From: an uncultured Ectothiorhodospiraceae bacterium
GTDB lineage: Bacteria; Pseudomonadota; Gammaproteobacteria; UBA9214
Length of the DNA: 64,000 nt
NCBI GenBank assembly: GCA_947259415.1
Contig: CAMYMI010000005.1
Location: forward strand, 1-64,000
Direction of reading: 5' to 3'
Shown: positions 27,301-36,329 of the stretch, one piece after another
Layout: each line of letters opens with the position of its first letter
Numbering within the stretch: the stretch's first letter is position 1
Translations under genes and position numbers: made by a program
Notes under the pieces: generated by a model
The model's database searches: none
What the model was told of the DNA's origin: nothing
What the model saw: only the letters and a program-made list of their open reading frames with translations

Positions 27301-27828
27301 TCAGGACTCCGTCAGGCGCGCCATCAGCTCAACCATGTTGCAGGGGCGGTTGCGGTAGTCGAGTTGCGGGCCGATGATCTCATCCCAGCCGGTACGGCAG
27401 GCGCCGGTGGAGCCGGGCAGGCAAAACACGAAGCTGCCGTTGGCAACGCCGCCGAGGGCCCGCGAGGCCACGGTCGAGGTCTTGATGTCCCGGTAGGACA
27501 GCCAGCGGAACAGTTCGCCGATGCCCTCGAGTTCCTTATCGAGCAGTGGGCGAATGGCCTCGGGGGTGCTATCGCGCCCGGTCATGCCGGTGCCACCGGT
27601 GGTGATGATGACGTTGACCCCGGGGTCGACGATCCAGCGCGACACCACTTCCCGCAGCCGGTAGATGTTATCAGGTGCGATCACCTTTTCGGCGAGGGTA
27701 TGACCGGCCGCGGACAGGCGCTCCACCAGTGCCTGACCAGAGGTGTCATTCTCCTCGGTGCGCGAATCGGACACCGTCATCACGGCGATGTTTACCGGGA
27801 TGAAGTCCCGGTCTGTCTTGTTGCCCAC
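27301..27828 (-). CDS. moaB: Molybdopterin adenylyltransferase / MoaB
   Basis: The frame is open to 28098, but the MoaB family start ([20 protein letters not shown]) fits a GTG at 27828 preceded by AAGGAG ten bases upstream, giving 175 residues. The MoCF fold motif [20 protein letters not shown] and the closing [20 protein letters not shown] are present. MoaB/Mog proteins adenylate molybdopterin before molybdenum insertion. It heads the leftward operon moaB-moeA-moaC-moaD, and the divergent moaA starts about 180 bp away. Confidence 0.93.
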   Translation of the reverse strand: MGNKTDRDFIPVNIAVMTVSDSRTEENDTSGQALVERLSAAGHTLAEKVIAPDNIYRLREVVSRWIVDPGVNVIITTGGTGMTGRDSTPEAIRPLLDKELEGIGELFRWLSYRDIKTSTVASRALGGVANGSFVFCLPGSTGACRTGWDEIIGPQLDYRNRPCNMVELMARLTES

Positions 27829-28006
27829 GGTCTGGCCACTCCTTGTCTGTTTGCTGTGCGAATCGTTGTAATGGTAGAGCAAGGCGGGCGGTTTCACTAC
27901 TGTCGGGGCGCCTGAATAGCCGATGGCGAAGAGACCACAGCAGAAAAGAGGTTTCGTGGCCGGGCTTTTGGTATTGAGTGAGCGTCTACTCAGGCATAAT
28001 AACAGC
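27829..28006. promoter_or_regulatory. Divergent moaB/moaA intergenic region
   Basis: This 178-base gap between the chosen starts of moaB (leftward) and moaA (rightward) should hold both promoters. An alternative reading extends either gene into it. I see no convincing Mo-cofactor riboswitch fold by eye. Confidence 0.5.
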
Positions 28007-29008
28007 ATGCAAGAGGACGCAGCGTTACCTGCGAGGCTGATCGATCCCTTCGGTCGCAAGGTGGAGTACGTGCGCCTGTCGGTCACGGACAAGTGCAACC
28101 TGCGCTGTTTCTATTGCCTGCCTGAGGGCTTTAAGGGCTTCGAGGAGCCCGCGCACTGGTTGCGTTTCGATGAAATCGAACGCGTGATCGGCGCCTTTGC
28201 CGGGCTGGGCGTGAGCCGGGTACGCATTACCGGCGGTGAACCCCTGGTGCGCAAGGACCTGCCGCAACTTGTCGGGCAACTCGCTGGCCTGCCGGGCGTC
28301 GATGACCTGTCGCTCAGCACCAATGCCACCCTGCTGGAGCGGCATGCACAATCCTTGCAGCGGGCCGGTGTTAGCCGGATCAATGTCAGTCTGGATACCC
28401 TGCGTCCTGAACGCTTCAGGGAGATTACCGGTGGCCGGCTCGCACCGGTGCTCGATGGGCTGATGGCGGCAAAGGTGGCAGGGTTCGCACCCATCAAACT
28501 CAATATGCTCGCCCTCAGGGGGATCAACGACGACGAGTTCGAGGATATGGTCGAGTTCTGTATCGAACACGGCTTTACCCTGCGCTTGATCGAGACCATG
28601 CCGGTCGGCAGCACCGGGCGCCAGGCCAGTGAGCATTACCTCGACCTGCAGGTGGTGAAGCAACGCCTGGCGCAACGCTTCGACCTGGTACCTGGATTCA
28701 TGCCGGGTGGCGGGCCGGCGCGCTACGTCCAGGTCCGGGGTACCGACCTGCGTATCGGATTCATCACGCCGATCTCACAACATTTCTGCGCGACCTGCAA
28801 CCGGGTGCGGCTAGCGGTGGATGGCACGCTCTATTTATGTCTGGGACAGGACCACAAGTACGAACTGCGACCGCTGCTCAGGCAGGGGATCAGTGATGCC
28901 GGCCTACAGGAAGTCATCATGGAAGCGCTGACACTGAAGCCAGAGCGTCACGAGTTCCGGGAGCAGCCGGGACAGGTGGCGCGCTTCATGAGCATGACCG
29001 GCGGATAA
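28007..29008 (+). CDS. moaA: GTP 3',8-cyclase (radical SAM)
   Basis: The frame opens at 27923, but the family start fits the ATG at 28007, giving 333 residues. The N-terminal radical-SAM cluster motif CNLRCFYC uses Cys30, 34 and 37. GGEPL follows, and the C-terminal second cluster region is HFCATCNRVRLAVDG. The protein ends in SMTGG, the conserved Gly-Gly tail. MoaA with SAM converts GTP to 3',8-cyclo-GTP, the first step of cofactor synthesis. It faces away from moaB and shares a 178-base intergenic promoter region. No strong ribosome binding site is seen at 28007. Confidence 0.95.
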   Translation: MQEDAALPARLIDPFGRKVEYVRLSVTDKCNLRCFYCLPEGFKGFEEPAHWLRFDEIERVIGAFAGLGVSRVRITGGEPLVRKDLPQLVGQLAGLPGVDDLSLSTNATLLERHAQSLQRAGVSRINVSLDTLRPERFREITGGRLAPVLDGLMAAKVAGFAPIKLNMLALRGINDDEFEDMVEFCIEHGFTLRLIETMPVGSTGRQASEHYLDLQVVKQRLAQRFDLVPGFMPGGGPARYVQVRGTDLRIGFITPISQHFCATCNRVRLAVDGTLYLCLGQDHKYELRPLLRQGISDAGLQEVIMEALTLKPERHEFREQPGQVARFMSMTGG

Positions 29009-29714
29009 CAACATCGGGTGACTGCTCGATACGGTGTTTTTAATCGATACCCGATGTAACCGATTGTTCTGTATTAAATTTCCACGGAAGTAACACTGCC
29101 GGTACTGTGATAATCCAGGAATTGGAAACATGCGTCTGTCGCAGGCGGATTTTCTCTTAGAGGGTGCCATCCCTGGCCACGACCCGGTGACTAACCGGGT
29201 CGATCTCCATAACTTGATTAGACGAGTGTGAGGATGTCGCCGTTTATGTCCGGTAACCGGTTTTTCATGCCATACACAATTCTGTTCGTTCAACAGAATC
29301 ATCATTAACCCTTTGCAAGGATTGCGCCAACCAGTGTGAGATGCCGCATTTTATCGGCAAGCGCCGGTTATTGAATGATAAAATTACTCGCCAACACCTC
29401 GGTGCGGTGCACAAGGCTGTCCGGATGCGTCCAATGCCGGTGCAGTCGTCAAGCCTGGCGCACATTATTTGTGCGGTAATCGGCTCTGGAAGGATCGATT
29501 TTTGATGTATGGGTCGATGTGATTGCGGATTTCAGCTCCACCAACTTCAGACCAAGTTCGGTTATCGGTATCGGTGGTTTGGCAAAAAAGATTCTAATTC
29601 AATGTCCGAAGTCAGCAGATCATCACAACCGTTTCTAGTTTGGATAAGGTTTACGTCAATGCTGTTTCTGTCTAATCTGTTTTTTTATGTATCTGATCGC
29701 AAAACAGTAAGCGC
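29009..29714. other. 706-base gap between moaA and mobA with hairpins, no gene
   Basis: No protein family was recognised in any frame. Three inverted repeats stand out: ACATCGGGT at 29011-29019 with ACCCGATGT at 29049-29057; a perfect 8-bp stem GACCCGGT/ACCGGGTC with a five-base loop at 29181-29201; and CCGGTAACCGG at 29250-29260 followed by five T residues. None matches the repeat families found elsewhere in the window. Whether this is a small RNA, a decayed gene or only spacer cannot be decided by eye. Confidence 0.4.
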
Positions 29715-30305
29715 GTGACAACCAATCCAGTTCCGGTAACAGGCGTCATCCTGGCGGGAGGACGGGGGCGGCGCATGGGCGGGAGTGATAAGGGCCTGGT
29801 TGAAGTCGAGGGTTGGCCACTGATCGATCGTGTGATTGCCGCCTTTGCACCCCAGGTGCAGCAACTGCTCATCAATGCCAACCGCAATATCCAGGCGTAT
29901 GAGCGTTACGGCTATCAGGTCGTGCCCGACGGCCTGACGGGCTTCCAGGGGCCACTGGCCGGTATGTTGACCGGCCTGCGTAATGCAGCGCATGACCATG
30001 TTGCATTTGTGCCCTGCGACGTAGTTGCATTACCACCGGATCTGGTTACCCGGCTTTGGGAGGCGTTGCAGGCCGCCGATGCCGATATCTGTATCGTGCA
30101 TGACGGTACACGACTGCATCCCGTGTTTGCACTCATGAATATTAGTCTGGCCGGTGCCGTGGAGCAGTACCTGGAATCGGGCGGACGCACCGTGGAGGAT
30201 TGGGTGCTGCAGCAGAGGTATGCCGTAGCGGACTATTCCGACTGTCCGCAGGGGTTTGCGAATCTCAATACACCGGCAGATCTCGAGAGTCTCGCGCACC
30301 AGTGA
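29715..30305 (+). CDS. mobA: Molybdenum cofactor guanylyltransferase
   Basis: This 196-residue nucleotidyltransferase starts at a GTG. The N-terminal GVILAGGRGRRMGGSDKGLV is the GTP-binding signature. FQGPLAGMLTGLRNA and the FVPCDVVALPPDLV metal-site segment follow, with NLNTPADLE near the end. It attaches GMP to Mo-molybdopterin, giving the bis-MGD form used by DMSO-reductase-type enzymes. It sits apart from the other moa genes, after a 706-base gap. Confidence 0.95.
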   Translation: MTTNPVPVTGVILAGGRGRRMGGSDKGLVEVEGWPLIDRVIAAFAPQVQQLLINANRNIQAYERYGYQVVPDGLTGFQGPLAGMLTGLRNAAHDHVAFVPCDVVALPPDLVTRLWEALQAADADICIVHDGTRLHPVFALMNISLAGAVEQYLESGGRTVEDWVLQQRYAVADYSDCPQGFANLNTPADLESLAHQ

Positions 30306-30662
30306 TACGGCGCGTCTGACAGGCGCTCCTCATAACCTTTCAATGTATTGGTGCTTCTGCGCTGCCGATTGTTCTGTAGGCGCGCTTTGCATATGCCCGA
30401 CGAACCCTATGACTGAATCCCCTCTCCCAAGATTGGGAGAGGGTCAGGGTGAGGGTGAGGGTTGATTGACTGTTGAGTCGTTGCTCTCTCCGCCCTCATC
30501 ACTGCCTTATCCCCTCGAGGGGAGAAGAGAATGTTATTTATCGCACCTTACAGGGGCTCCTGAAAGATTGGTTAAATTACTGTAGGAGCGCTTCGCAAGC
30601 GCGATCGATCTGCTGCCAGAGAAGCCATGTGCGCGCGGGAGCCGCGTCAGCGATCGTAGAGG
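30306..30662. repeat. Repeat spacer between mobA and the pilus locus
   Basis: This convergent gap holds CCCTCTCCCAAGATTGGGAGAGGG (30420-30443), a further CCCTCGAGGGG palindrome near 30512, and a GTAGGAGCGCTTCGCAAGCGCGATCG element (about 30582-30607). The elements may serve as bidirectional transcript ends for mobA and the secretin gene. Confidence 0.6.
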
Positions 30663-32117
30663 CTAGTCATCGATAATGGAATAGAGCGCGGTGTCCGTGT
30701 TACCCGTCACTTCTGGCATCTCCTCAGGGCGGGCGACCATATCCTCGAAATACTCCATCTTTTCTAAAAGACGGTTGGTTTTCGTCGGCTGCACCTCCAG
30801 ATCATGGGCTACACCATTGACGCGTTGCCTCTGGCCATGATCCATGGCGAGCTTGTCATTATCGATGATGTAAGGCGTAATCAGGACCACCAACTCGGTA
30901 TTGATACTGTTCATGGCGCGGTTGGAGAACAGTCCACCTAGCACTGGCAGGTCCCCCAGCACCGGTACACCCTCTCGCGTTTCCTCCGCACTGCGCTTCA
31001 TAAGACCACCGATAAATGCGGTCTGGCCGCTCTCTACCAGCATGGTGGTGGTGACCTCTGTCGTAGTCTGGTTTGGTATGCCATCATCAGAAACCTTTCC
31101 GGTGCTGACCTCTGGATGGATATCGAGCAGGATGCGATTCTGCTCATCGACCGAGGGTTTGACCTTAAGGATGACGCCGGATTCCAGGTATTCCACAGAC
31201 GTGGTAGTGACGCTGTCGATGGTAGTGGTCACGTTGTAGCCTAGACGATCTCCGATGATGGTTTCGGCTTCGCGATTCTCCAGCGCCAGGATCTTCGGCG
31301 TGGAAAGAGTACGTAGACGATCCCTGGTTCTGAGGGTGTCGAGAAACAGCTCGATATTCGGTGTCACGATATCGAAGAACAGGCCCGGTGAGCCGGGGTT
31401 GGAAAGTCCCTGGACACCAAATACACCGGTACCGTCATCGGGTTCAAACAGCCTTGCCCAGTCGAGACCGTATGACTCGCTGTCCTTCAGGCCGATTTCG
31501 AGGATCTGTGCCTCGATGAGGATCTGCATGGGCTTCTTGTCGAGCTCGGCAAGCAGTTTGGCAATCCGGTCAATGAAATGAGGTTTGTCCTCCACGACCA
31601 GCATGTTGCGTTTCGAGAGCGTGGTTATCTGACCGTAGCTCGAGACATAGTTCTTGAGAATTTCTGCGATATCCTCGGGATTTGAATACTGTACCTTGAA
31701 GGTGCGTAGTCGTGTTGGCCCCCCAGGCGCATGCTTGCCGGCCTCATTACGCGCTACGATAAAATAACTGTCGCGTCGTTTTTCTACCTCGTGACCTGCC
31801 GCGATGGCGATAGAATGAATCGCCTCGTCGACATCCACATTGTACAGGTTCACCGAAACCGTGCCGGTGATGCCCTCGGAGAGCAGGATGTTGATATGAG
31901 CAGTGCGTGAAAGCATCTCCATGACCTCGGAGATGGGGACCTCGCGGAGCGTAAGAGATATCTTTCCATCCTGCATTATACTGCCGGGTGCTACTGTGTC
32001 CTCTCCTGCTGGTGATATGACGGTTTCAGACGGTACCGGGGTTACAAACATCAATGCCAGCAGCGAAATTATCACTGCGGGTATGATGCGGCTCCTGCTG
32101 TGTCCCGATGCGCTCAT
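30663..32117 (-). CDS. mshL: MSHA-type pilus secretin (MshL/PilQ-like)
   Basis: The ATG at 32117, with AGGA nine bases upstream, gives 484 residues; a TTG at 32126 is less likely. A signal peptide (IIPAVIISLLALMFVTP) is followed by a secretin N-domain (ISLTLREVPISEVMEMLSRT), an N1-type domain (RTFKVQYSNPEDIAEILKN, GQITTLSKRNMLVVEDKP), and the secretin core ending near VLGDLPVLGGLFSNRA and TELVVLITPYII. It forms the outer-membrane pore for the pilus. It is the last gene of the PilMNOP-like block. Confidence 0.92.
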   Translation of the reverse strand: MSASGHSRSRIIPAVIISLLALMFVTPVPSETVISPAGEDTVAPGSIMQDGKISLTLREVPISEVMEMLSRTAHINILLSEGITGTVSVNLYNVDVDEAIHSIAIAAGHEVEKRRDSYFIVARNEAGKHAPGGPTRLRTFKVQYSNPEDIAEILKNYVSSYGQITTLSKRNMLVVEDKPHFIDRIAKLLAELDKKPMQILIEAQILEIGLKDSESYGLDWARLFEPDDGTGVFGVQGLSNPGSPGLFFDIVTPNIELFLDTLRTRDRLRTLSTPKILALENREAETIIGDRLGYNVTTTIDSVTTTSVEYLESGVILKVKPSVDEQNRILLDIHPEVSTGKVSDDGIPNQTTTEVTTTMLVESGQTAFIGGLMKRSAEETREGVPVLGDLPVLGGLFSNRAMNSINTELVVLITPYIIDNDKLAMDHGQRQRVNGVAHDLEVQPTKTNRLLEKMEYFEDMVARPEEMPEVTGNTDTALYSIIDD

Positions 32118-32132
32118 CACGTCCAATCCTGA

Positions 32133-32483
32133 CTAATCATTGACGGTCAATTCCTTGCGTGCCCCGGCTTTTTCCAGAATCACTTTTCTGTCCTCGACAG
32201 CAACCACCTTATAACCCTCGACCGACTGGCCGATGGCCAGGATCAGCCCGCCGATATTGGCCAGGGAATTCCTGCCTGCCTGCATGGTGCCACGCAACTC
32301 GAGTGTATTCCCGCCGTTCGTACGGGTCTGCTGCGTCTGCCCTGTTGCTGACTCGTCGATCTGGTCTGGCGGACTGAAGGGATTGGTGCTCAACAGGTGC
32401 ACACGGTCCTTCCCCTGGCAGGGCATGGATATCAATGCAGCCAGTCCCGCTGCCATGATCATCGTGACTGATGACCTAGTCAT
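32133..32483 (-). CDS. PilP/MshK-like pilus assembly lipoprotein-type protein
   Basis: The ATG at 32483, with AGGA nine bases upstream, gives 116 residues and overlaps the end of the PilO-like gene by 8 bases; an ATG at 32507 is an alternative. A signal sequence (MIMAAGLAALISMPCQG) precedes a short linker and a small beta domain (GGLILAIGQSVEGYKVVAVE, VILEKAGARKELTV). The latter resembles the homology region of GspC/PilP. MshK proteins occupy this position before the secretin. The Cys in MPCQG could be a lipobox, though the fit is poor. Confidence 0.75.
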   Translation of the reverse strand: MTRSSVTMIMAAGLAALISMPCQGKDRVHLLSTNPFSPPDQIDESATGQTQQTRTNGGNTLELRGTMQAGRNSLANIGGLILAIGQSVEGYKVVAVEDRKVILEKAGARKELTVND

Positions 32484-33039
32484 CGCCGGAATTCCTGTAT
32501 GAGGCAATTGTCAGCTCCAGTTTCAGTCTGGGATCGCTCTTGTTCCATTCAAGCGGCCTGATGGCGAAATTCTTTACCACGATGAAACCCAGTTCCTGGC
32601 CCATCTCGTTTAACCAGTTGAATAAATCGAAATAGTCCCCTGATATCTCGATATCGAATAACAATTCATGGAATATGTGGATTTTGCCACCCTTGGCAGG
32701 CTTGACGCTCAGCAGCTGGACATTGTTACGCCAGGAAATACCCTGCAGCCTGCCGATCACGAAGGCCTCGAGCTGGTTATCCGGCAGGCTGGCGGTATCA
32801 CCGAGCAGTTCCTGTTGTAATGAGGTCACTTTGCTACGCAGCATGGCGATCTCGTCATCAAGTGCTGCTTCACTCCCGGCAACCCGTGTGAGTACCGTGC
32901 GGGTCCTCTGCGAATCCCGGTAGTCCTTTATCTCCGGCCAGATCACGTAGGAAAACAAGGCAGCGGAAATCAGCAGAATGCCCGATGACATTAGCAGCAA
33001 GACGGTCCGGGGTTCCAGGTTGTCGAGCAGTTTCTCCAT
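32476..33039 (-). CDS. mshJ: PilO/MshJ-like inner-membrane alignment protein
   Basis: This 187-residue protein has one transmembrane helix (residues about 13-33), a coiled-coil stretch (about 40-85), and a ferredoxin-like C-terminal domain (HELLFDIEISGDYFDLFNWL). This is the PilO/GspM layout. It starts at the last base of the PilN-like stop region, with coordinates touching at 33039. With PilM and PilN it forms the inner-membrane platform linking the ATPase/GspF to the secretin. Confidence 0.85.
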   Translation of the reverse strand: MEKLLDNLEPRTVLLLMSSGILLISAALFSYVIWPEIKDYRDSQRTRTVLTRVAGSEAALDDEIAMLRSKVTSLQQELLGDTASLPDNQLEAFVIGRLQGISWRNNVQLLSVKPAKGGKIHIFHELLFDIEISGDYFDLFNWLNEMGQELGFIVVKNFAIRPLEWNKSDPRLKLELTIASYRNSGDD

Positions 33040-33689
33040 CAGCCTTGGGCTCCCTGGTTCCTGACGATGACGGCAAGATCAAACTCTACAAGCTTTTTGC
33101 GTGGAGAGCTTTTCGTGTTACGGATGCGTACATCCTGGATCTCGGGTTGTTCGAACAGGCTTCGTACGAATTTAGACAAGGCGGCATGGTCCGGTGCCTG
33201 TCCCTTGATATCCATGTGGGTCTCAATTTTCCAGGTCTCGCTTTCCTGATTGTCATCACCGGACTTGACGATAATGAAATAGCCCGTATTGACGGATTCC
33301 TCCTTGCGTTTGATCATTGTATTTGCGCGCCTGAATTCCCAGTTCAGGAACCACACGCCGGAGTCCTTCACTGCACGGTCAATGGTCGTGAACATATCCT
33401 GCATTGGTGCACCACTGCGCAGTTCTCGTAGGAGTTCCAGCTGGTTGGCGAACACGGATTTTTCAACATCCAGCTTTTTTAACTCATCCCGTTGCTGTGC
33501 TGTTATCTCCTGACGGGACTGCAATTCGCCGATTTCCCGATCAATTCCCTTGTTGAGCTGGTGGAGGGTGATATAGGCAGTGATGGTAACTACAACAAGT
33601 CCGGTGACCACGGATCCAAACCGGATAGCCCAGCCACGCAACTTCAGCTGGGTACGGTAGGTCGCCGGGATCAGGTCAATTTCAGACAT
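33039..33689 (-). CDS. PilN/MshI2-like inner-membrane assembly protein
   Basis: This 216-residue protein opens with IDLIPATYRTQ, the short N-terminal motif by which PilN docks to PilM. A transmembrane helix (residues about 23-45), coiled coil (about 50-90) and periplasmic beta-alpha domain follow. It overlaps the PilM-like gene by 8 bases and abuts the PilO-like gene. This is the bitopic partner of PilO. Confidence 0.88.
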   Translation of the reverse strand: MSEIDLIPATYRTQLKLRGWAIRFGSVVTGLVVVTITAYITLHQLNKGIDREIGELQSRQEITAQQRDELKKLDVEKSVFANQLELLRELRSGAPMQDMFTTIDRAVKDSGVWFLNWEFRRANTMIKRKEESVNTGYFIIVKSGDDNQESETWKIETHMDIKGQAPDHAALSKFVRSLFEQPEIQDVRIRNTKSSPRKKLVEFDLAVIVRNQGAQG

Positions 33690-34818
33690 GGTCCAGCATG
33701 CCCCTCAGTGCCAGACCTGTTGCCAGGGCAAGCTCCGGCTTGGCTTGCTCGCTGATGATCTTGTCCGGTGTGCCCTGGCGATTAAATGTCTGCAGGGGAT
33801 TCGGTATCGTTTCGACCGGCAGCTTCACCAGGCTGTTCAGCAAACCTTCCATGCCTCGCCAACGAGCGATGCTGCCCAGCAGGTAGATCCGGTTCACCGC
33901 CTGTCCACGGGTCTGTGATGTCGTGTATATAAGGGCGCGGTTGATTTCTTCGACCATCCTGACGATTGAAGGCTTCACGATCTCCAGCAGTGTTTCGGAG
34001 ATGTTGATATCCAGTCCCGGTAATGATTCCCGGGATGCGGCTGCCACGGGGTCGAAACTAGCCTTGCTGACCAGTTCATGCGCCGCGTCAACAGATATGT
34101 CGAGGGCAGCTACAATTTCCTGCAGGAGTTCGTTTTCGCCGAAGCGGATCTGCTGGTCAAAGATCAGCCTGGAGCCGGATATCACGCTGAGATAGCTCGA
34201 CTGGCTCCCAAAGTTGATTGCCACTACATTTTCGTGGACATCCTTGCCGCCGATGGCGCTGACCAGCCGGCGTATGGCGGCTGGTCCGATTTCCAGGCTG
34301 GCGGCTATCAAGCCGCATTTATGCAGTACCTCCAGATAGGCGACTACCGTCTCCAGCCGGGCGATGGCCACGATGGCCAGACGATCCTCGGTCCGGGTCT
34401 CGGTCCTGACCGGAATATAGTCGATGACATAGTCGGTCAGTTCGCCGTCCAGACGTTCGGCCAGCAGCGCAAGAATCGCATCCGAATCCGGCTGGCCTTC
34501 CCGCAACTGGTAGCTCAATGACTGGATACGGGTTTCTGAAGACGGCAATACGGAAACCACCAGCCGTCCCGCAAATGGGTTCGCGTTCAGGACGCGCTGG
34601 ACCAGTTCGCGCATGCGTTTAGGTGTGCTGAGCAGCTCCTCGCGCGGTATGTCATAGGGTACAGAAGCCCAGGCATTGACATGGATGGAGCTCTCGCCAG
34701 TAGTTGCCATCTGCACCATGTGCAGTTCGGACAGCGCGAACTCGAGCCCGATCGGGCCGACGCGCCGGCTGTTGGTGCCCGGATTGAACCTCTTGATTGC
34801 GGCGGCCAAGGCCCCCAT
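33682..34818 (-). CDS. mshI: PilM/MshI-like actin-fold assembly protein
   Basis: This 378-residue cytoplasmic protein has the PilM layout. Segments include IGLEFALSELHMVQM near the start, VVAINFGSQSSYLSVISGSRL in the nucleotide-binding region, and YLLGSIARWRGMEGLLNSLV near the C-terminus. PilM-family proteins bind the PilN tail and couple the platform to the motor. The gene is followed by overlapping PilN, PilO and PilP-like genes and the secretin, so the five form one operon. Confidence 0.87.
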   Translation of the reverse strand: MGALAAAIKRFNPGTNSRRVGPIGLEFALSELHMVQMATTGESSIHVNAWASVPYDIPREELLSTPKRMRELVQRVLNANPFAGRLVVSVLPSSETRIQSLSYQLREGQPDSDAILALLAERLDGELTDYVIDYIPVRTETRTEDRLAIVAIARLETVVAYLEVLHKCGLIAASLEIGPAAIRRLVSAIGGKDVHENVVAINFGSQSSYLSVISGSRLIFDQQIRFGENELLQEIVAALDISVDAAHELVSKASFDPVAAASRESLPGLDINISETLLEIVKPSIVRMVEEINRALIYTTSQTRGQAVNRIYLLGSIARWRGMEGLLNSLVKLPVETIPNPLQTFNRQGTPDKIISEQAKPELALATGLALRGMLDHV

Positions 34819-35068
34819 GGTTTACTCCTCGCTGAAACCGGAGACGGTTCAGACACCCTCTGCCGGAGTCACTCTGCGCCGCGACCGGTTACCGATCTCT
34901 GCGGCGATTGCAACACTATCTCATTGTCTTGAATGAGATTCCCTAGGTTTCACATCGGCCGGGATGGGCCAGACTTGAGACGCAGAGTACGGTCGGATAG
35001 CCGCTTTTCAGGGTGGGCAGACAGGTGGGGAAAGGGGGTGCCGCAACCGTTGGTGCGCCCGGCGCCGC
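34819..35068. other. Spacer between GGDEF gene and PilM-like gene
   Basis: In this 250-base stretch no gene or recognised repeat was seen. It may hold the promoter for the PilM-N-O-P-secretin block. Confidence 0.4.
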
Positions 35069-36223
35069 TCAGGCGGCCAGGGTACGGCTGACGAGGTTCA
35101 GGTTGCCGCTGCTGTGCTTGCGTTCCTTGGCCTGGTACAGGGAGGTATCGGCCTCCCGGTAGATGTCTTCCTGATTTGCTTGCATGCCGGGGGACACACT
35201 GACCAGGCCCATGCTGAAGCCGATTTTCATCTGCTTGTACTTTCCGGGTGGTGCCAGGGACTTGTTGATCGCTTCCAGGCAGCCTCCAACCAGTGCCTCG
35301 GGGTTGTCATCATGGAACAGCAGGGCGAATTCATCTCCGCCCATGCGCACCAGGCAGCCCTGGTCTCCGAGCCTCTCGCTGATAATCGTACTGACGCTGC
35401 GCAGGACCGTGTCGCCGTAGTCATGTCCGAAGTTGTCGTTGATGGGTTTGAAATCATCCAGGTCAAGAAAGGCGAAATGATAGGTAAGGCCTTCACGGTG
35501 CCACTGCCGGGTCAAGTCATTGAAACTGTTATTGAGGTAGCGCCGGTTCCAGGCACCCGTGAGCGGGTCCTTGTTGGACAGATGCAGCATCTTCCTGTTG
35601 GCCTGTTCCAGGTCGTAACGGGTAAGGATGTCCATCTTGCGTACCGTGGTGTTGCGGGTCACCAGTGCCAGGCTGATGATACCCGCACCTATCATGACCA
35701 ACTGTAAGGACCAGAGGGTCTGTGCTTCGAATACACGGGTCGATGACAGGATCGACAGGGTGAATGTAATGTAGATCATGACCACCACCAGGCTCGCCTC
35801 GCGCAGGCCCCAGGGCACGAGTGGAATGACCATGAACAGCAGGGCGACACTGGAGAACAGCGCCAGGTTGAATGCCCCGGTCTGGTGTGCCAGCAGGACG
35901 AAGGCGGTCCCGCTGATCAGCAGCAGGATCGTGCCCAGCAAATAGAGGGTGCGTGCATCGCGGATAGCGTTGGCGGAAACGAACACGTGCAGTGCAAGCA
36001 ACACCAGCAGTAAGCCGGTGTAGATATAGTTTCGCCCCAGCCCAAAGCGCGTAAACAGCAGGGTCTCGACGGCAAACAGGCCGAACAGGATCAGGCACAG
36101 GAGCATGAGGCCCCGGCGTGCCTCCTCGAATACCAGCTTTTGCGCGTACAGGTTGACACTATCGGTGGCATATGAAGACACCGACCAGGCATCCCGCAGG
36201 CTGTTGAAAAAATTCCTGATCAT
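35069..36223 (-). CDS. Membrane-bound diguanylate cyclase
   Basis: This 384-residue protein has about six hydrophobic helices (residues about 35-185) and a C-terminal GGDEF domain (about 210-375). The active loop is intact (RMGGDEFALLF), as are DPLTGAWNRRYL and the FLDLDDFKPINDNFGHDYGD metal site. It should therefore make cyclic-di-GMP. An RLGD sequence lies near the usual inhibitory-site position but is offset by two residues, so product inhibition is uncertain. It sits inside the pilus locus whose ATPase carries a c-di-GMP-binding MshEN domain, so a local signalling circuit is likely. Confidence 0.93.
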   Translation of the reverse strand: MIRNFFNSLRDAWSVSSYATDSVNLYAQKLVFEEARRGLMLLCLILFGLFAVETLLFTRFGLGRNYIYTGLLLVLLALHVFVSANAIRDARTLYLLGTILLLISGTAFVLLAHQTGAFNLALFSSVALLFMVIPLVPWGLREASLVVVMIYITFTLSILSSTRVFEAQTLWSLQLVMIGAGIISLALVTRNTTVRKMDILTRYDLEQANRKMLHLSNKDPLTGAWNRRYLNNSFNDLTRQWHREGLTYHFAFLDLDDFKPINDNFGHDYGDTVLRSVSTIISERLGDQGCLVRMGGDEFALLFHDDNPEALVGGCLEAINKSLAPPGKYKQMKIGFSMGLVSVSPGMQANQEDIYREADTSLYQAKERKHSSGNLNLVSRTLAA

Positions 36224-36329
36224 ATATTAACCGTCTATTCTTCGTGTTTTCAGTTAGTTACTAATCCATGAGTTGATCGGCCGGTAGCCTGAAATCTTTA
36301 CCCGTGAGACTGACAAATGCCTTATTCCG

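Noticed and set aside
27923-28006. N-terminal extension of MoaA
   Set aside because: MoaA proteins begin about 20-25 residues before RLSVTDKCNLRC, which fits the ATG at 28007; the extra 28 residues resemble no family.
32990-33039. LEPRTVLLL near the start of the PilO-like protein resembles the LEPR-XLL motif
   Set aside because: It leads straight into the transmembrane helix of a normal PilO-type protein in a pilus operon, so it is taken as chance.
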